Source of the DNA: an uncultured Bacillota bacterium
GTDB lineage: Bacteria; Bacillota; Clostridia; Peptostreptococcales; Anaerovoracaceae
DNA length: 5,803 nt
Reading direction: 5' to 3'
NCBI GenBank assembly: GCA_946631075.1
Contig: CAMOZS010000113.1
Span: 1-5,803 of the forward strand
Below the pieces are notes generated by a model. It was not told the DNA's origin and made no database searches. It saw only the letters and a list, made by a program, of their open reading frames with translations. Position numbers and translations under genes: made by a program. Positions 1 through 5,761 of the stretch are shown piece after piece; the first letter of the stretch is position 1, and each line of letters begins with the position of its first letter.

Positions 1-2554
1 AGCGCCGGGCTTCCTGAGCAGGGGACGCCGCCTCCTGGGAGGGACGCAGATCCACGTCTTTGCCCTGGGTCCGCTCGTGCTCCACCGCCATTTCCTCCGG
101 GCGGAAATGCTCCACGACCACTGCCTGATCGGTCTGATCCAGGTAGTTCATCACCGCGGCTGCACCAGCCTTGCCCGCGTCCACTGAGCTCATGTTGAAG
201 TCTCCGATGGCGAAGACCCCCCGCATGCTGGCCGCAAGACGGCTGTTGACCTTGATGTATCCCTTGTCATCCAGATCCAGATAAAGGTTCTTCAGGGAGA
301 TGGTCGTAAGGTCCGGCTTCTTTCCCTGGCCGAACACCACCGTGTCGCAGGGCACGCCCAGGCTGCTTCCGGTCTCCGTGATCGTGCAGCTTACGCTGCT
401 CACCGCCCCCTTCTCTGTGTTGATCTGGCTGACCGTCACGCCGGTGACGATGTTGATCCCTTCTTCCAGGAGCAGGTCTACGCAGCCGGTCTTGATCTGC
501 AGTTTGCCACGGCCGCAGTCGGACAGCAAGGTCACGTCGCGGCAGATCCGCTTCAGGGCCCGGGCCGCGTCAACAGATGTCTCGTCGCTTCCCGCGACCA
601 CTGCTCTTGTCCCCAGTTCCACCGGCCGCCTTCCCTGGTTCATCTCCTGCATGAGGCGGACGATATCATAGACCCCGCGGGCATCGGCGCCGGGGATCTT
701 GGGGACTGCCCCCAGGCTTTCCCCTACGGCAAACAGTACCGCGTCATATTCCTTGAGCATATCCAGGATATCCGGACGGACGCCGCCAGTCGTGTTATAA
801 AAGACCGGTATTCCTGATGCTTCGACTTTTTTCAGTTCCTGGTCCATCCGGCCCCGGTCGAACCGCCGGTTGGTTGCCAGCCAGCGGCTGCTTCCTCCCA
901 GGCGGCTGGTCTTTTCGAAGATGGTCGGGCGGACGCCCTTCCTTGCCAGGCTGATCGCCGCGGTTATCCCAGCGATGCCTCCGCCGACCACAGCCACTCT
1001 CCGGCTGCCGTCAGCCTGGGCCGGTCCGTCATTGCGGAAGAATTCCGGCATGTCTTCCGCCACGCCGGCAAGCCGCAGGATGGGGATGATATCTCCAGCC
1101 GGCGCTTCCTCGCCCGGCCTTCCGATGGCTTCCCGTTCCTCTTCCCATGCCGCGTTCTCCGGATAGATGGTCTCACCTGCCGGAGCATCTTCGTAGGTCG
1201 GCAGGCCCACGGTCTCTCCCGCGCTGCGAAGGTCCGCGTCGATCGCCCGGGCCGCCATCCGTCCGGCTGCCAGAGCTTCCACGACCGAGGATGTCTCTCC
1301 GGTCACTTCTCCGCAGGCGTAGATCCCCGCCTTATTGGTCCTTCCCGCGGCATCGATCCGGATGCTCCCGTCGGGATGGGTCTCGGCTTTGATGATGTGC
1401 TCCACCCGGCACTTCTGATCGAACTCAAATACGATGGCGTCACAGAAAAGGTTGCTGGCGTGGCTGCCATCCAGGATCTCAACCGCCTTGACGCCCTCAG
1501 CGTCCCGAATGACCTGTCCGATGCCGGTCACCTGCCGGATCTCGATCCCGGCGGCGGCGCAGACCGACCTGGTCTCCTCGTCAAAATCCCGTTTTCCCTC
1601 CTTCTGAGGGATCATGCAGATGACCTGCTTGCCTCTGGCCGCCAGGACCTGGGCGATATCGGACGCCATCCGGCCTCCGCCGACCACGATGACCTTGTCG
1701 CCTATAGACTCAAGACCTTCCGGAGCATTGTCCTGCTCTCTTCTGCTGTAGCCGCCGTCGTTGGCTTCCTTCAGCAGGTCCGCCGCGTCGTAAACGCCCC
1801 GTCCCATGGTCCGGTCAGGATTATCGGAATCTGTTCTTCCCATAGCAAAAAGGATGGCCGCGAACCCTTCGCTTCGGATCTGTTCCAGGGAATAGTTCTC
1901 CCCGATCACGTGATTGTAGCGGATCTCGATCCCCGTCTCGGTCAGCCGGTCGATCTCTTCGTGGAGCCTTTCCTTATCCAGACGGAAATCGGGGATCCCC
2001 CAGCTCATGGCTCCGCCCAGCCGGTCCCGTTTCTCGAAGATGGTGGGCCGGTAGCCGGCTCTTCTCAGCTCAAAGGCTGCCATGATCCCTGCCGGGCCGC
2101 CTCCGATGATGGCGATCCGGTCAAAGGCCGGCTTGGTAAAGTTATATCTGGGCGGCTGTGCCTGACGGACCACATCCCGCTCCAGGATCCTCATGTCCAG
2201 CGGCTGTCTTCCGATGTTGCGCAGTTTGCATGAATCGTGGCAGGGATAGCTGCATACCTCCGCGCAGATCCATGCCAGTGGATTGTGGTCGATGATATGG
2301 GTATAGGCTTTTTCTTTTTCCCCTTCCGCTTCCAGGGCGGCCACTGCCTGGGGGATGACCCCCATCGGGCAACCTGTGCTGCAGCTTCCGGAAGCCAGGT
2401 TGCATCCGGTCCCGGAAAAAACGCCGGAAACGGCTTTCTGATATTCTTTCATGGCGCCGGTGGGGCAGATCCTGCTGCACTCCCGGCAGTTGATGCACCG
2501 CCCGGTATCGACCCGGGCCTGCACCTTTTTATCAAGTGTCAAGGTGAATTCCAT
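1..2554 (-). CDS. Tandem GltD-like FAD/NAD(P) oxidoreductase with N-terminal [4Fe-4S] ferredoxin domain (3' end outside window)
   Basis: I translated this by hand: 851 codons stay open from ATG at 2554 to the window edge, so the C-terminus is missing. The start follows AGGAGG (2564-2569) at 9 nt. Domains: ferredoxin motif C20-x2-C23-x2-C26-x3-C30-P; a GltD/dihydropyrimidine-dehydrogenase-type Fe-S region with C51, C58, C62-P and C97, C101, C105, C109; module 1 with FAD-binding GGGPAG (151-156), nucleotide-binding GGGRMASD (292-299) and a C-terminal FAD segment near 410-438 (ACGE where families usually have GGD); module 2 with GGGIAG (524-529), a degenerate second Rossmann (GSDETSVD, 655-662) and AIGD (782-785). 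The family moves electrons between NAD(P)H, flavin and Fe-S clusters, as in glutamate synthase small subunit and NfnB. The protein has no signal peptide or membrane segment, so it is cytoplasmic. A link to hydrogenase or to an unseen fused domain is inference. The fold call is firm; substrate and partner are unknown. Confidence 0.88.
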   Translation of the reverse strand, partial: MEFTLTLDKKVQARVDTGRCINCRECSRICPTGAMKEYQKAVSGVFSGTGCNLASGSCSTGCPMGVIPQAVAALEAEGEKEKAYTHIIDHNPLAWICAEVCSYPCHDSCKLRNIGRQPLDMRILERDVVRQAQPPRYNFTKPAFDRIAIIGGGPAGIMAAFELRRAGYRPTIFEKRDRLGGAMSWGIPDFRLDKERLHEEIDRLTETGIEIRYNHVIGENYSLEQIRSEGFAAILFAMGRTDSDNPDRTMGRGVYDAADLLKEANDGGYSRREQDNAPEGLESIGDKVIVVGGGRMASDIAQVLAARGKQVICMIPQKEGKRDFDEETRSVCAAAGIEIRQVTGIGQVIRDAEGVKAVEILDGSHASNLFCDAIVFEFDQKCRVEHIIKAETHPDGSIRIDAAGRTNKAGIYACGEVTGETSSVVEALAAGRMAARAIDADLRSAGETVGLPTYEDAPAGETIYPENAAWEEEREAIGRPGEEAPAGDIIPILRLAGVAEDMPEFFRNDGPAQADGSRRVAVVGGGIAGITAAISLARKGVRPTIFEKTSRLGGSSRWLATNRRFDRGRMDQELKKVEASGIPVFYNTTGGVRPDILDMLKEYDAVLFAVGESLGAVPKIPGADARGVYDIVRLMQEMNQGRRPVELGTRAVVAGSDETSVDAARALKRICRDVTLLSDCGRGKLQIKTGCVDLLLEEGINIVTGVTVSQINTEKGAVSSVSCTITETGSSLGVPCDTVVFGQGKKPDLTTISLKNLYLDLDDKGYIKVNSRLAASMRGVFAIGDFNMSSVDAGKAGAAAVMNYLDQTDQAVVVEHFRPEEMAVEHERTQGKDVDLRPSQEAASPAQEARR

Positions 2555-2570
2555 TTCGGTAGGCCTCCTG

Positions 2571-2960
2571 TTATTTCTTCTCCGTACCTTCTTCCTGCCC
2601 CGGTCCCTCGGTCAGGTATTTCCATTCTTTTGACGGCAGCAGGCTCTCCAGCATGGCGTCGATCTCCGGCTGGTTCAGTTCTTCGATCCCCTTCTGACGG
2701 ACCCATTTGCCGCAAAGGCGCAGGAATCCGTAGGTCTGCACTCCATGCCACAGGGCATCCAGATCCCGAAAATATTTCAGGAAGTAGAGCCGGACCTCGG
2801 GGTCCGGGAGAAGCTTGTCCAGATTTTGCATCTCTTCGCTCTCATCGTAGATATTGCCGGTGTCCCGGAGCATCTGCCCGATCTGTCCTTCGATCTCCTG
2901 CAAGCGCTTGCGGCCCTTGCGGCCCTTGTATCTGATCTGGTATTTTTCCTGCAGTTCCAT
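2571..2960 (-). CDS. Unrecognised 129-residue soluble protein, first gene of the flavoprotein operon
   Basis: I do not recognise this family. The start is ATG at 2960, with AGGAGG (2969-2974) 8 nt upstream; the stop is TAA at 2571. Only 16 nt separate it from the flavoprotein start, and that gap holds the next ribosome binding site, so the two genes are almost certainly co-transcribed. The protein has a strongly basic segment at residues 9-19 (GRKGRK), a probable helix at 19-33, an aromatic-rich central part (about 57-88, with YFLKYFRDLDALWHG) and a charged Glu/Lys-rich tail. It has one cysteine (C83), so it is unlikely to hold its own Fe-S cluster, and it has no membrane segment or signal peptide. 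Position suggests a small partner or assembly factor for the flavoprotein; this is inference from context only. The gene is real on the strength of its ribosome binding site, promoter and coupling; its function is open. Confidence 0.8.
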   Translation of the reverse strand: MELQEKYQIRYKGRKGRKRLQEIEGQIGQMLRDTGNIYDESEEMQNLDKLLPDPEVRLYFLKYFRDLDALWHGVQTYGFLRLCGKWVRQKGIEELNQPEIDAMLESLLPSKEWKYLTEGPGQEEGTEKK

Positions 2961-3024
2961 GTCTGCATCCTCCTGTATTTCAATGTGTCAGCCACATATT
3001 GCTGTTTTGGTCATACGTAATTAC

Positions 3025-3053
3025 ATTATACAGGCTTTGCCGGCTGATTTGAA
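3025..3053 (-). promoter_or_regulatory. Sigma-A-type promoter of the 129-residue protein / flavoprotein operon
   Basis: On the minus strand, a -35 box TTCAAA (3048-3053, 4/6 match) and a perfect -10 TATAAT (3025-3030) are separated by 17 bp. Transcription would begin near 3018, giving a leader of about 58 nt. An 8-bp palindrome GTAATTAC (3017-3024) lies between the -10 and the predicted start, where a repressor could act. The promoter sits just downstream of the rpmE terminator, so this operon is transcribed independently of rpmE. Confidence 0.75.
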
Positions 3054-3087
3054 GAAAAACAGGCAAAAAAAGGAAGGAAACCGGCAA

Positions 3088-3117
3088 GAAAAAAGACGTC
3101 CGGCTGACCGGGCGTCT
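3088..3117 (-). terminator. Intrinsic terminator of rpmE
   Basis: Read on the minus strand, AGACG (3113-3117) and CCGG (3108-3111) pair with CCGG (3100-3103) and CGTCT (3094-3098) around a 4-nt loop, with one internal mismatch (3112/3099). The stem runs directly into six T residues (3089-3094), and a second T run follows at 3065-3071. It begins about 20 nt after the rpmE stop. No comparable T run lies on the other side, so it looks one-directional. Confidence 0.88.
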
Positions 3118-3136
3118 GATCTTCTGAATGTTCGGT

Positions 3137-3334
3137 TTAGAGTCCGTACTTGTTCTTGAACTTCTCAACACGTCCACCACGCTGTGTGAACTTCTGCTGA
3201 CCGGTAAAGAACGGATGGCAAGCGGAGCAGATATCTGTTCTGATCTCAGCCTCTGTGGACTTGGTCATGAACGTATTGCCGCATGCGCAAGTAACTTTAC
3301 ATTCCTTGTACTCAGGATGGATTCCTTGTTTCAT
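3137..3334 (-). CDS. rpmE: 50S ribosomal protein L31, zinc-binding type
   Basis: L31 is a small protein of the large ribosomal subunit that helps form the bridge to the 30S head. The product is 65 residues, the usual size, beginning MKQGIHPEY, a typical L31 start. The zinc-ribbon cysteines are present as C16-x-C18 and C36-x2-C39, marking the C+ (zinc) paralog; an extra cysteine is at C12. The family end motif is present (GGRVEKFKNKYGL). The frame is open upstream to 3388, but ATG 3334 is chosen because GAGGTG (3341-3346) lies 6 nt before it and the family N-terminus starts there. It has its own promoter and terminator, so it is a single-gene unit between HTH-Uma2 and the flavoprotein operon. 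The neighbours give no functional link to translation. Confidence 0.97.
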   Translation of the reverse strand: MKQGIHPEYKECKVTCACGNTFMTKSTEAEIRTDICSACHPFFTGQQKFTQRGGRVEKFKNKYGL

Positions 3335-3406
3335 GCTATTCACCTCTTTCTTAAGCTCAGGGCATCTGCCGCTGCGCATCAAAATCAAACTGCTGCCTGT
3401 CGCAGC
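3335..3406 (-). promoter_or_regulatory. rpmE leader; possible L31 autoregulatory RNA structure
   Basis: The predicted transcript has about 72 nt before the rpmE start. Its 5' end can fold in two exclusive ways: GCTGC (3402-3406) with GCAGC (3392-3396) as a 5-bp hairpin, or GCTGCG (3401-3406) with a second CGCAGC (about 3371-3376) as a longer-range 6-bp stem. A small GGC-AGAT-GCC hairpin (3361-3370) follows, before the ribosome binding site. Ribosomal leader motifs for L31 are described in Firmicutes, so autoregulation is plausible. I cannot confirm that this sequence matches a known covariance model. Confidence 0.35.
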
Positions 3407-3412
3407 CTGTAT

Positions 3413-3442
3413 ACTATATCATACAAAGGCTGGAGATTGCAA
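3413..3442 (-). promoter_or_regulatory. Promoter of rpmE
   Basis: Minus strand: -35 TTGCAA (3437-3442, 4/6 match), 18-bp spacer, -10 TATAGT (3413-3418, 5/6 match), preceded by TGA so that it forms an extended -10 (TGn). The predicted start is near 3406. It lies entirely in the gap after the HTH-Uma2 stop. I saw no intrinsic terminator for the upstream gene, so some read-through into rpmE is possible. Confidence 0.7.
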
Positions 3443-3455
3443 CAGGAAATTTCAT

Positions 3456-4322
3456 TTATTGTCCGGATTTCTCAGCCTCCTCCCGGCCCCAGTCCTCTCC
3501 CAGAAGATCGTCCAGATAGTCATTGATCTCGCGGAAGTCGATGACCAGTTCTCCTCCGAAAATACCCACCGGGACCTGGTCCCGCATGGTAAAGAGCCCG
3601 ATGCTGTCGCCGTCTTCAAAGCCGTAAACGATCACCCGGCGGTCCCTGGGATCGACCAGCCAGAGCTCCCGAACCCCGGCCCGGGCGTATTTACCGGCCT
3701 TGATGTGCAGGTCCTTCTTCCTTGTCGATGGCGACAGGATCTCGATCACCAGATCCGGCGCCCCCTCGATCCTGCGGGCGATCACCTGGTCCCGCCGGCA
3801 GACCACCAGGACATCCGGCTGCAGTATGGTCCGGTCGTCCATATCCAGCCGCACGTCGGTGGGCGCTATGCTGATGACGCACCTGCCCTTGTGACTGAAG
3901 ATGTGTTCCCTGATCCTGCTGCCAAGGTACAGGAGGATCTGCTGATGAGCTGTGGCCGGCGCGGTCATGTCATAGATCACGCCGTCGATCAGCTCCGCCC
4001 GCTGGTCATCGGGCAGAGCATAGTAATCTTCAAGGGTGAAGTCACCCTGTTTCTTCCCCCGCCATCCATCGTATTTATCCCTGCTGGCTCCGGCCTTATA
4101 GATAAACGAAGACTCTTTCAGAAAGTTCCGCCCGTCCGCGTTAGCACTGCCCGCCTCCAGAAACATCTTCTCCAGGGCCTGGAGGGTGGCGTATCTGGGC
4201 GACCTGGTCTGGCCGCTGAAGATCTTCTGCACCGTCCCAAGCGGCACCCCTGACAGCTCCGAGATCTTCTCATAGGAATATCCCAGCTCCTGTTTCCTGC
4301 GGATCATCTCATCTATCGTCAT
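3456..4322 (-). CDS. XRE-family helix-turn-helix fused to a Uma2 (PD-(D/E)XK-like) domain
   Basis: The product is 288 residues. Residues about 4-55 form a lambda-repressor-like HTH, with core SYEKISELSGVPLGTVQKI at 16-34. A linker of about 40 residues follows, then a Uma2/DUF820 domain from about 96 to 265. Likely PD-(D/E)XK positions are E110 (AELIDG), D170 (QPDVLVV), E194 (LVIEILSPST) and K208 in the K-x-G-K-Y segment, followed by the family-typical GVRELWLVDP (216-225). Uma2 proteins are predicted nucleases of uncertain role, abundant in cyanobacteria and scattered elsewhere. The start is ATG 4322, with AGGAGG (4331-4336) 8 nt upstream; the in-frame GTG at 4331 overlaps that site and is rejected. 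The stop is TAA at 3456. It has its own promoter within an ACACC/GGTGT box array, which suggests the HTH represses its own gene. Catalytic residues appear intact; function is otherwise unknown. Confidence 0.93.
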   Translation of the reverse strand: MTIDEMIRRKQELGYSYEKISELSGVPLGTVQKIFSGQTRSPRYATLQALEKMFLEAGSANADGRNFLKESSFIYKAGASRDKYDGWRGKKQGDFTLEDYYALPDDQRAELIDGVIYDMTAPATAHQQILLYLGSRIREHIFSHKGRCVISIAPTDVRLDMDDRTILQPDVLVVCRRDQVIARRIEGAPDLVIEILSPSTRKKDLHIKAGKYARAGVRELWLVDPRDRRVIVYGFEDGDSIGLFTMRDQVPVGIFGGELVIDFREINDYLDDLLGEDWGREEAEKSGQ

Positions 4323-4347
4323 CCTGCCCACCTCCTGTTTGTGAAGG

Positions 4348-4445
4348 CATTACACCATTTGTTATGAAAACATTACACCATGCTCGGCCCTATGTCAACC
4401 GAATATGGTGTATTTTTGGTGTGTTTTACGGTGTTTTTTTGGTGT
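4348..4445. repeat. Array of GGTGT/ACACC boxes, candidate operator for the HTH-Uma2 gene
   Basis: Two exact copies of CATTACACCAT lie at 4348-4358 and 4371-4381, 23 bp apart. Facing them, ATGGTGTATT (4405-4414) is a near-perfect inverted copy, followed by TGGTGT (4417-4422), CGGTGT (4429-4434) and TGGTGT (4440-4445). The four GGTGT boxes start 11, 12 and 11 bp apart and the two ACACC boxes 23 bp apart, so they fall on about the same helix face within each group. The set surrounds the HTH-Uma2 promoter: one box overlaps the -10, one lies in the leader and the rest are upstream of the -35. The encoded HTH is the obvious candidate ligand, which is inference. Confidence 0.75.
4370..4398 (-). promoter_or_regulatory. 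Promoter of the HTH-Uma2 gene, overlapped by operator-like boxes
   Basis: Minus strand: a perfect -35 TTGACA (4393-4398). The -10 is either TAATGT at 17-bp spacing (4370-4375, 3/6 match) or TGTAAT at 15-bp spacing (4372-4377, 5/6 match). Both candidates lie inside the second CATTACACCAT copy, so a protein bound there would block polymerase. With the 17-bp choice the start is near 4363, and the first repeat copy then sits at about +5 to +15. The geometry suggests repression. Confidence 0.7.
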
Positions 4446-4453
4446 GTTTGCGG

Positions 4454-5761
4454 TCAGGTCCCGGGCAGGCTGACCTTATCCAGGATCCCTCTCATCTTCG
4501 CCAGGAAGACTCCGTAGTTGGTCATGGGAACGCCGGCCTCCCGCGCCATCCGAATCCGGTGGGTCACCAGGCTCCGGTTGAACATGCAGGCCCCGCAGTG
4601 GATGATCAGGTCGTACTGTTTCAGCGCCTCCGGATCCGGGAAGTCCTTTCCCCGCACACCGGTGATCTCCACCCGCTCGCCCAGCTTTTGCTTGAGCAGG
4701 CGGGGGATCTTCACTGTGCCGATGTCCTCGTTCTGCGGCACGTGAGTGCAGGCCTCGGCGATCAGGACCCGAAAGGGGGACCCGGCAGTTTTGGCGGCTT
4801 CGAGGGCTTCGCCGGCCTTGTTCATCGCATCGTCTATTACCGATACGCCATCGACGAAGGATTCGATGTCTCCCTTGGCTGCCGCCATCAGGATGGAGAA
4901 GGAAGTCAGCCGGCTTCCCTCCGGCTTCTTCTCGTAGACTTCCCTGAAGCACTGGGAATCGGTGATGATCAGATCCGGCTGCCGGCCAAGGCTCTGCAGG
5001 GATCGCTCAAGCCCGTCCAGAGTGGTCGAGACCACGGTGCAGCCGCGGTCCAGCAGCTCCCGGATGGTCTGGACCTGAGGCAGGATCAGCCTGCCTTTTG
5101 GCGCCTGGATGTTCTGGGGCATGACCAGAAGGGCCAGGCCCTGGTCTTCGATCAGCCCGGCAGTCATCTGCTTCCGAAGGATCCCTTCCGGGACCGCCTC
5201 CGCGATGGCCTCCCGAAGGGCGTCGATGCCTTCACCTGTCCTGGCGCTGACCGGGATAGGCGAAAGCGCCACCCGGCCCGCCATCTCCCGGACGGCGGCC
5301 CTGCCCACTTCATTGAGCTGGTCCCACTTGTTGATCACCGCGATGACCGGAACCTCTTCCTCCCGCAGTCTGCCGATCCACCGGCCCTCTGGTCCTTCAT
5401 CCGCGAAGTCAAGGCCCGCAAGCTCCGCGTAGTCAAGGCCCGCAAGACCTGCCAGTTCCGCGCCGTCCAGGACCAGGACCGCGACATCCGTCTGCCCGAT
5501 GGTCTCCGCCGTCTTCGCGACCCGCAGCTGTCCCAGCTCTCCTTCATCATCAAATCCGGCGGTATCGATAAAGACGACCGGTCCGACCGGATGGAGCTCC
5601 ATGGCCTTAAAGACCGGGTCGGCTGTCGTCCCTGGGGTCTGGGACACGATGGCCAGTTCCTGCCCGGTCAGGGCGTTGATCAGCGAGGACTTGCCGGCGT
5701 TGCGGCGTCCGAAGATCCCGATATGTATTCTGTCCCCGCGGGGGGTGTCGTTCAGAGTCAT
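4454..5761 (-). CDS. hydF: [FeFe]-hydrogenase maturation GTPase HydF
   Basis: HydF is the scaffold that receives the two-iron subcluster made with HydE and HydG and delivers it to apo-HydA. The product is 435 residues, slightly longer than usual. GTPase motifs are all present: P-loop GRRNAGKS (18-25), switch threonines T45/T46, DTAG (66-69), NKWD (144-147) and SAR (172-174). The cluster-binding C-terminal domain has C338-x-H340, then 47 residues, then H388-C389-x2-C392, the diagnostic HydF ligand set. The N-terminus (MTLNDTPRGDRIHIGIFG) matches the family, supporting ATG 5761; AGGAG (5772-5776) lies 10 nt upstream. The stop is TGA at 4454, next to the box array. The oddity is a repetitive Ala-Leu-Gly-rich insert at about 101-121 between DTAG and NKWD, encoded by a tandem duplication. 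hydE, hydG and hydA are not in the window. An intact, functional HydF is expected. Confidence 0.97.
   Translation of the reverse strand: MTLNDTPRGDRIHIGIFGRRNAGKSSLINALTGQELAIVSQTPGTTADPVFKAMELHPVGPVVFIDTAGFDDEGELGQLRVAKTAETIGQTDVAVLVLDGAELAGLAGLDYAELAGLDFADEGPEGRWIGRLREEEVPVIAVINKWDQLNEVGRAAVREMAGRVALSPIPVSARTGEGIDALREAIAEAVPEGILRKQMTAGLIEDQGLALLVMPQNIQAPKGRLILPQVQTIRELLDRGCTVVSTTLDGLERSLQSLGRQPDLIITDSQCFREVYEKKPEGSRLTSFSILMAAAKGDIESFVDGVSVIDDAMNKAGEALEAAKTAGSPFRVLIAEACTHVPQNEDIGTVKIPRLLKQKLGERVEITGVRGKDFPDPEALKQYDLIIHCGACMFNRSLVTHRIRMAREAGVPMTNYGVFLAKMRGILDKVSLPGT
5400..5447 (-). repeat. In-frame 24-bp tandem duplication inside hydF
   Basis: Units 5400-5423 and 5424-5447 match at 22 of 24 bases, differing at unit positions 7 and 24. 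In protein they give consecutive eight-residue blocks, LAGLDYAE and LAGLDFAD, preceded by a decayed AELAGL that may be an older third copy. The length is a multiple of three, so the frame is kept. The repeat lies between GTPase motifs G3 and G4, where other HydF proteins have a short loop. Slipped-strand expansion is the likely origin. Confidence 0.85.

Noticed and set aside
1376..2233. Long plus-strand open frame of 285 codons
   Set aside because: It is antisense to the flavoprotein, whose minus-strand frame carries clear FAD and NAD(P) motifs. The plus-strand product has no recognisable motif and no ribosome binding site.
2907..2924. Two exact 9-bp repeats in the 129-residue protein gene
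   Set aside because: They encode the GRK-GRK basic patch and are short enough to be ordinary coding repetition.
3335..3388. N-terminal extension of L31 to ATG 3388
   Set aside because: The 18 extra residues are absent from the family, and the extension spans the ribosome binding site that serves ATG 3334.
3255..4253. Plus-strand open frame of 332 codons
   Set aside because: It runs antisense through both rpmE and the HTH-Uma2 gene, which are unmistakable on the other strand. It crosses an intergenic promoter region and shows no family signature.
4323..4331. Alternative GTG start at 4331 for HTH-Uma2
   Set aside because: The GTG overlaps the AGGAGG ribosome binding site, which is correctly spaced for the ATG at 4322.
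4413..4440. T-rich stretch after hydF as an intrinsic terminator
   Set aside because: The T runs are on the plus strand, so a hydF transcript would carry A runs; no stem precedes a U tract in the correct direction.
4348..4445. Possible CRISPR array or plasmid iterons
   Set aside because: Boxes are only 6-11 bp, have no spacers of CRISPR length and sit on both strands around a promoter; no cas or replication gene is near.
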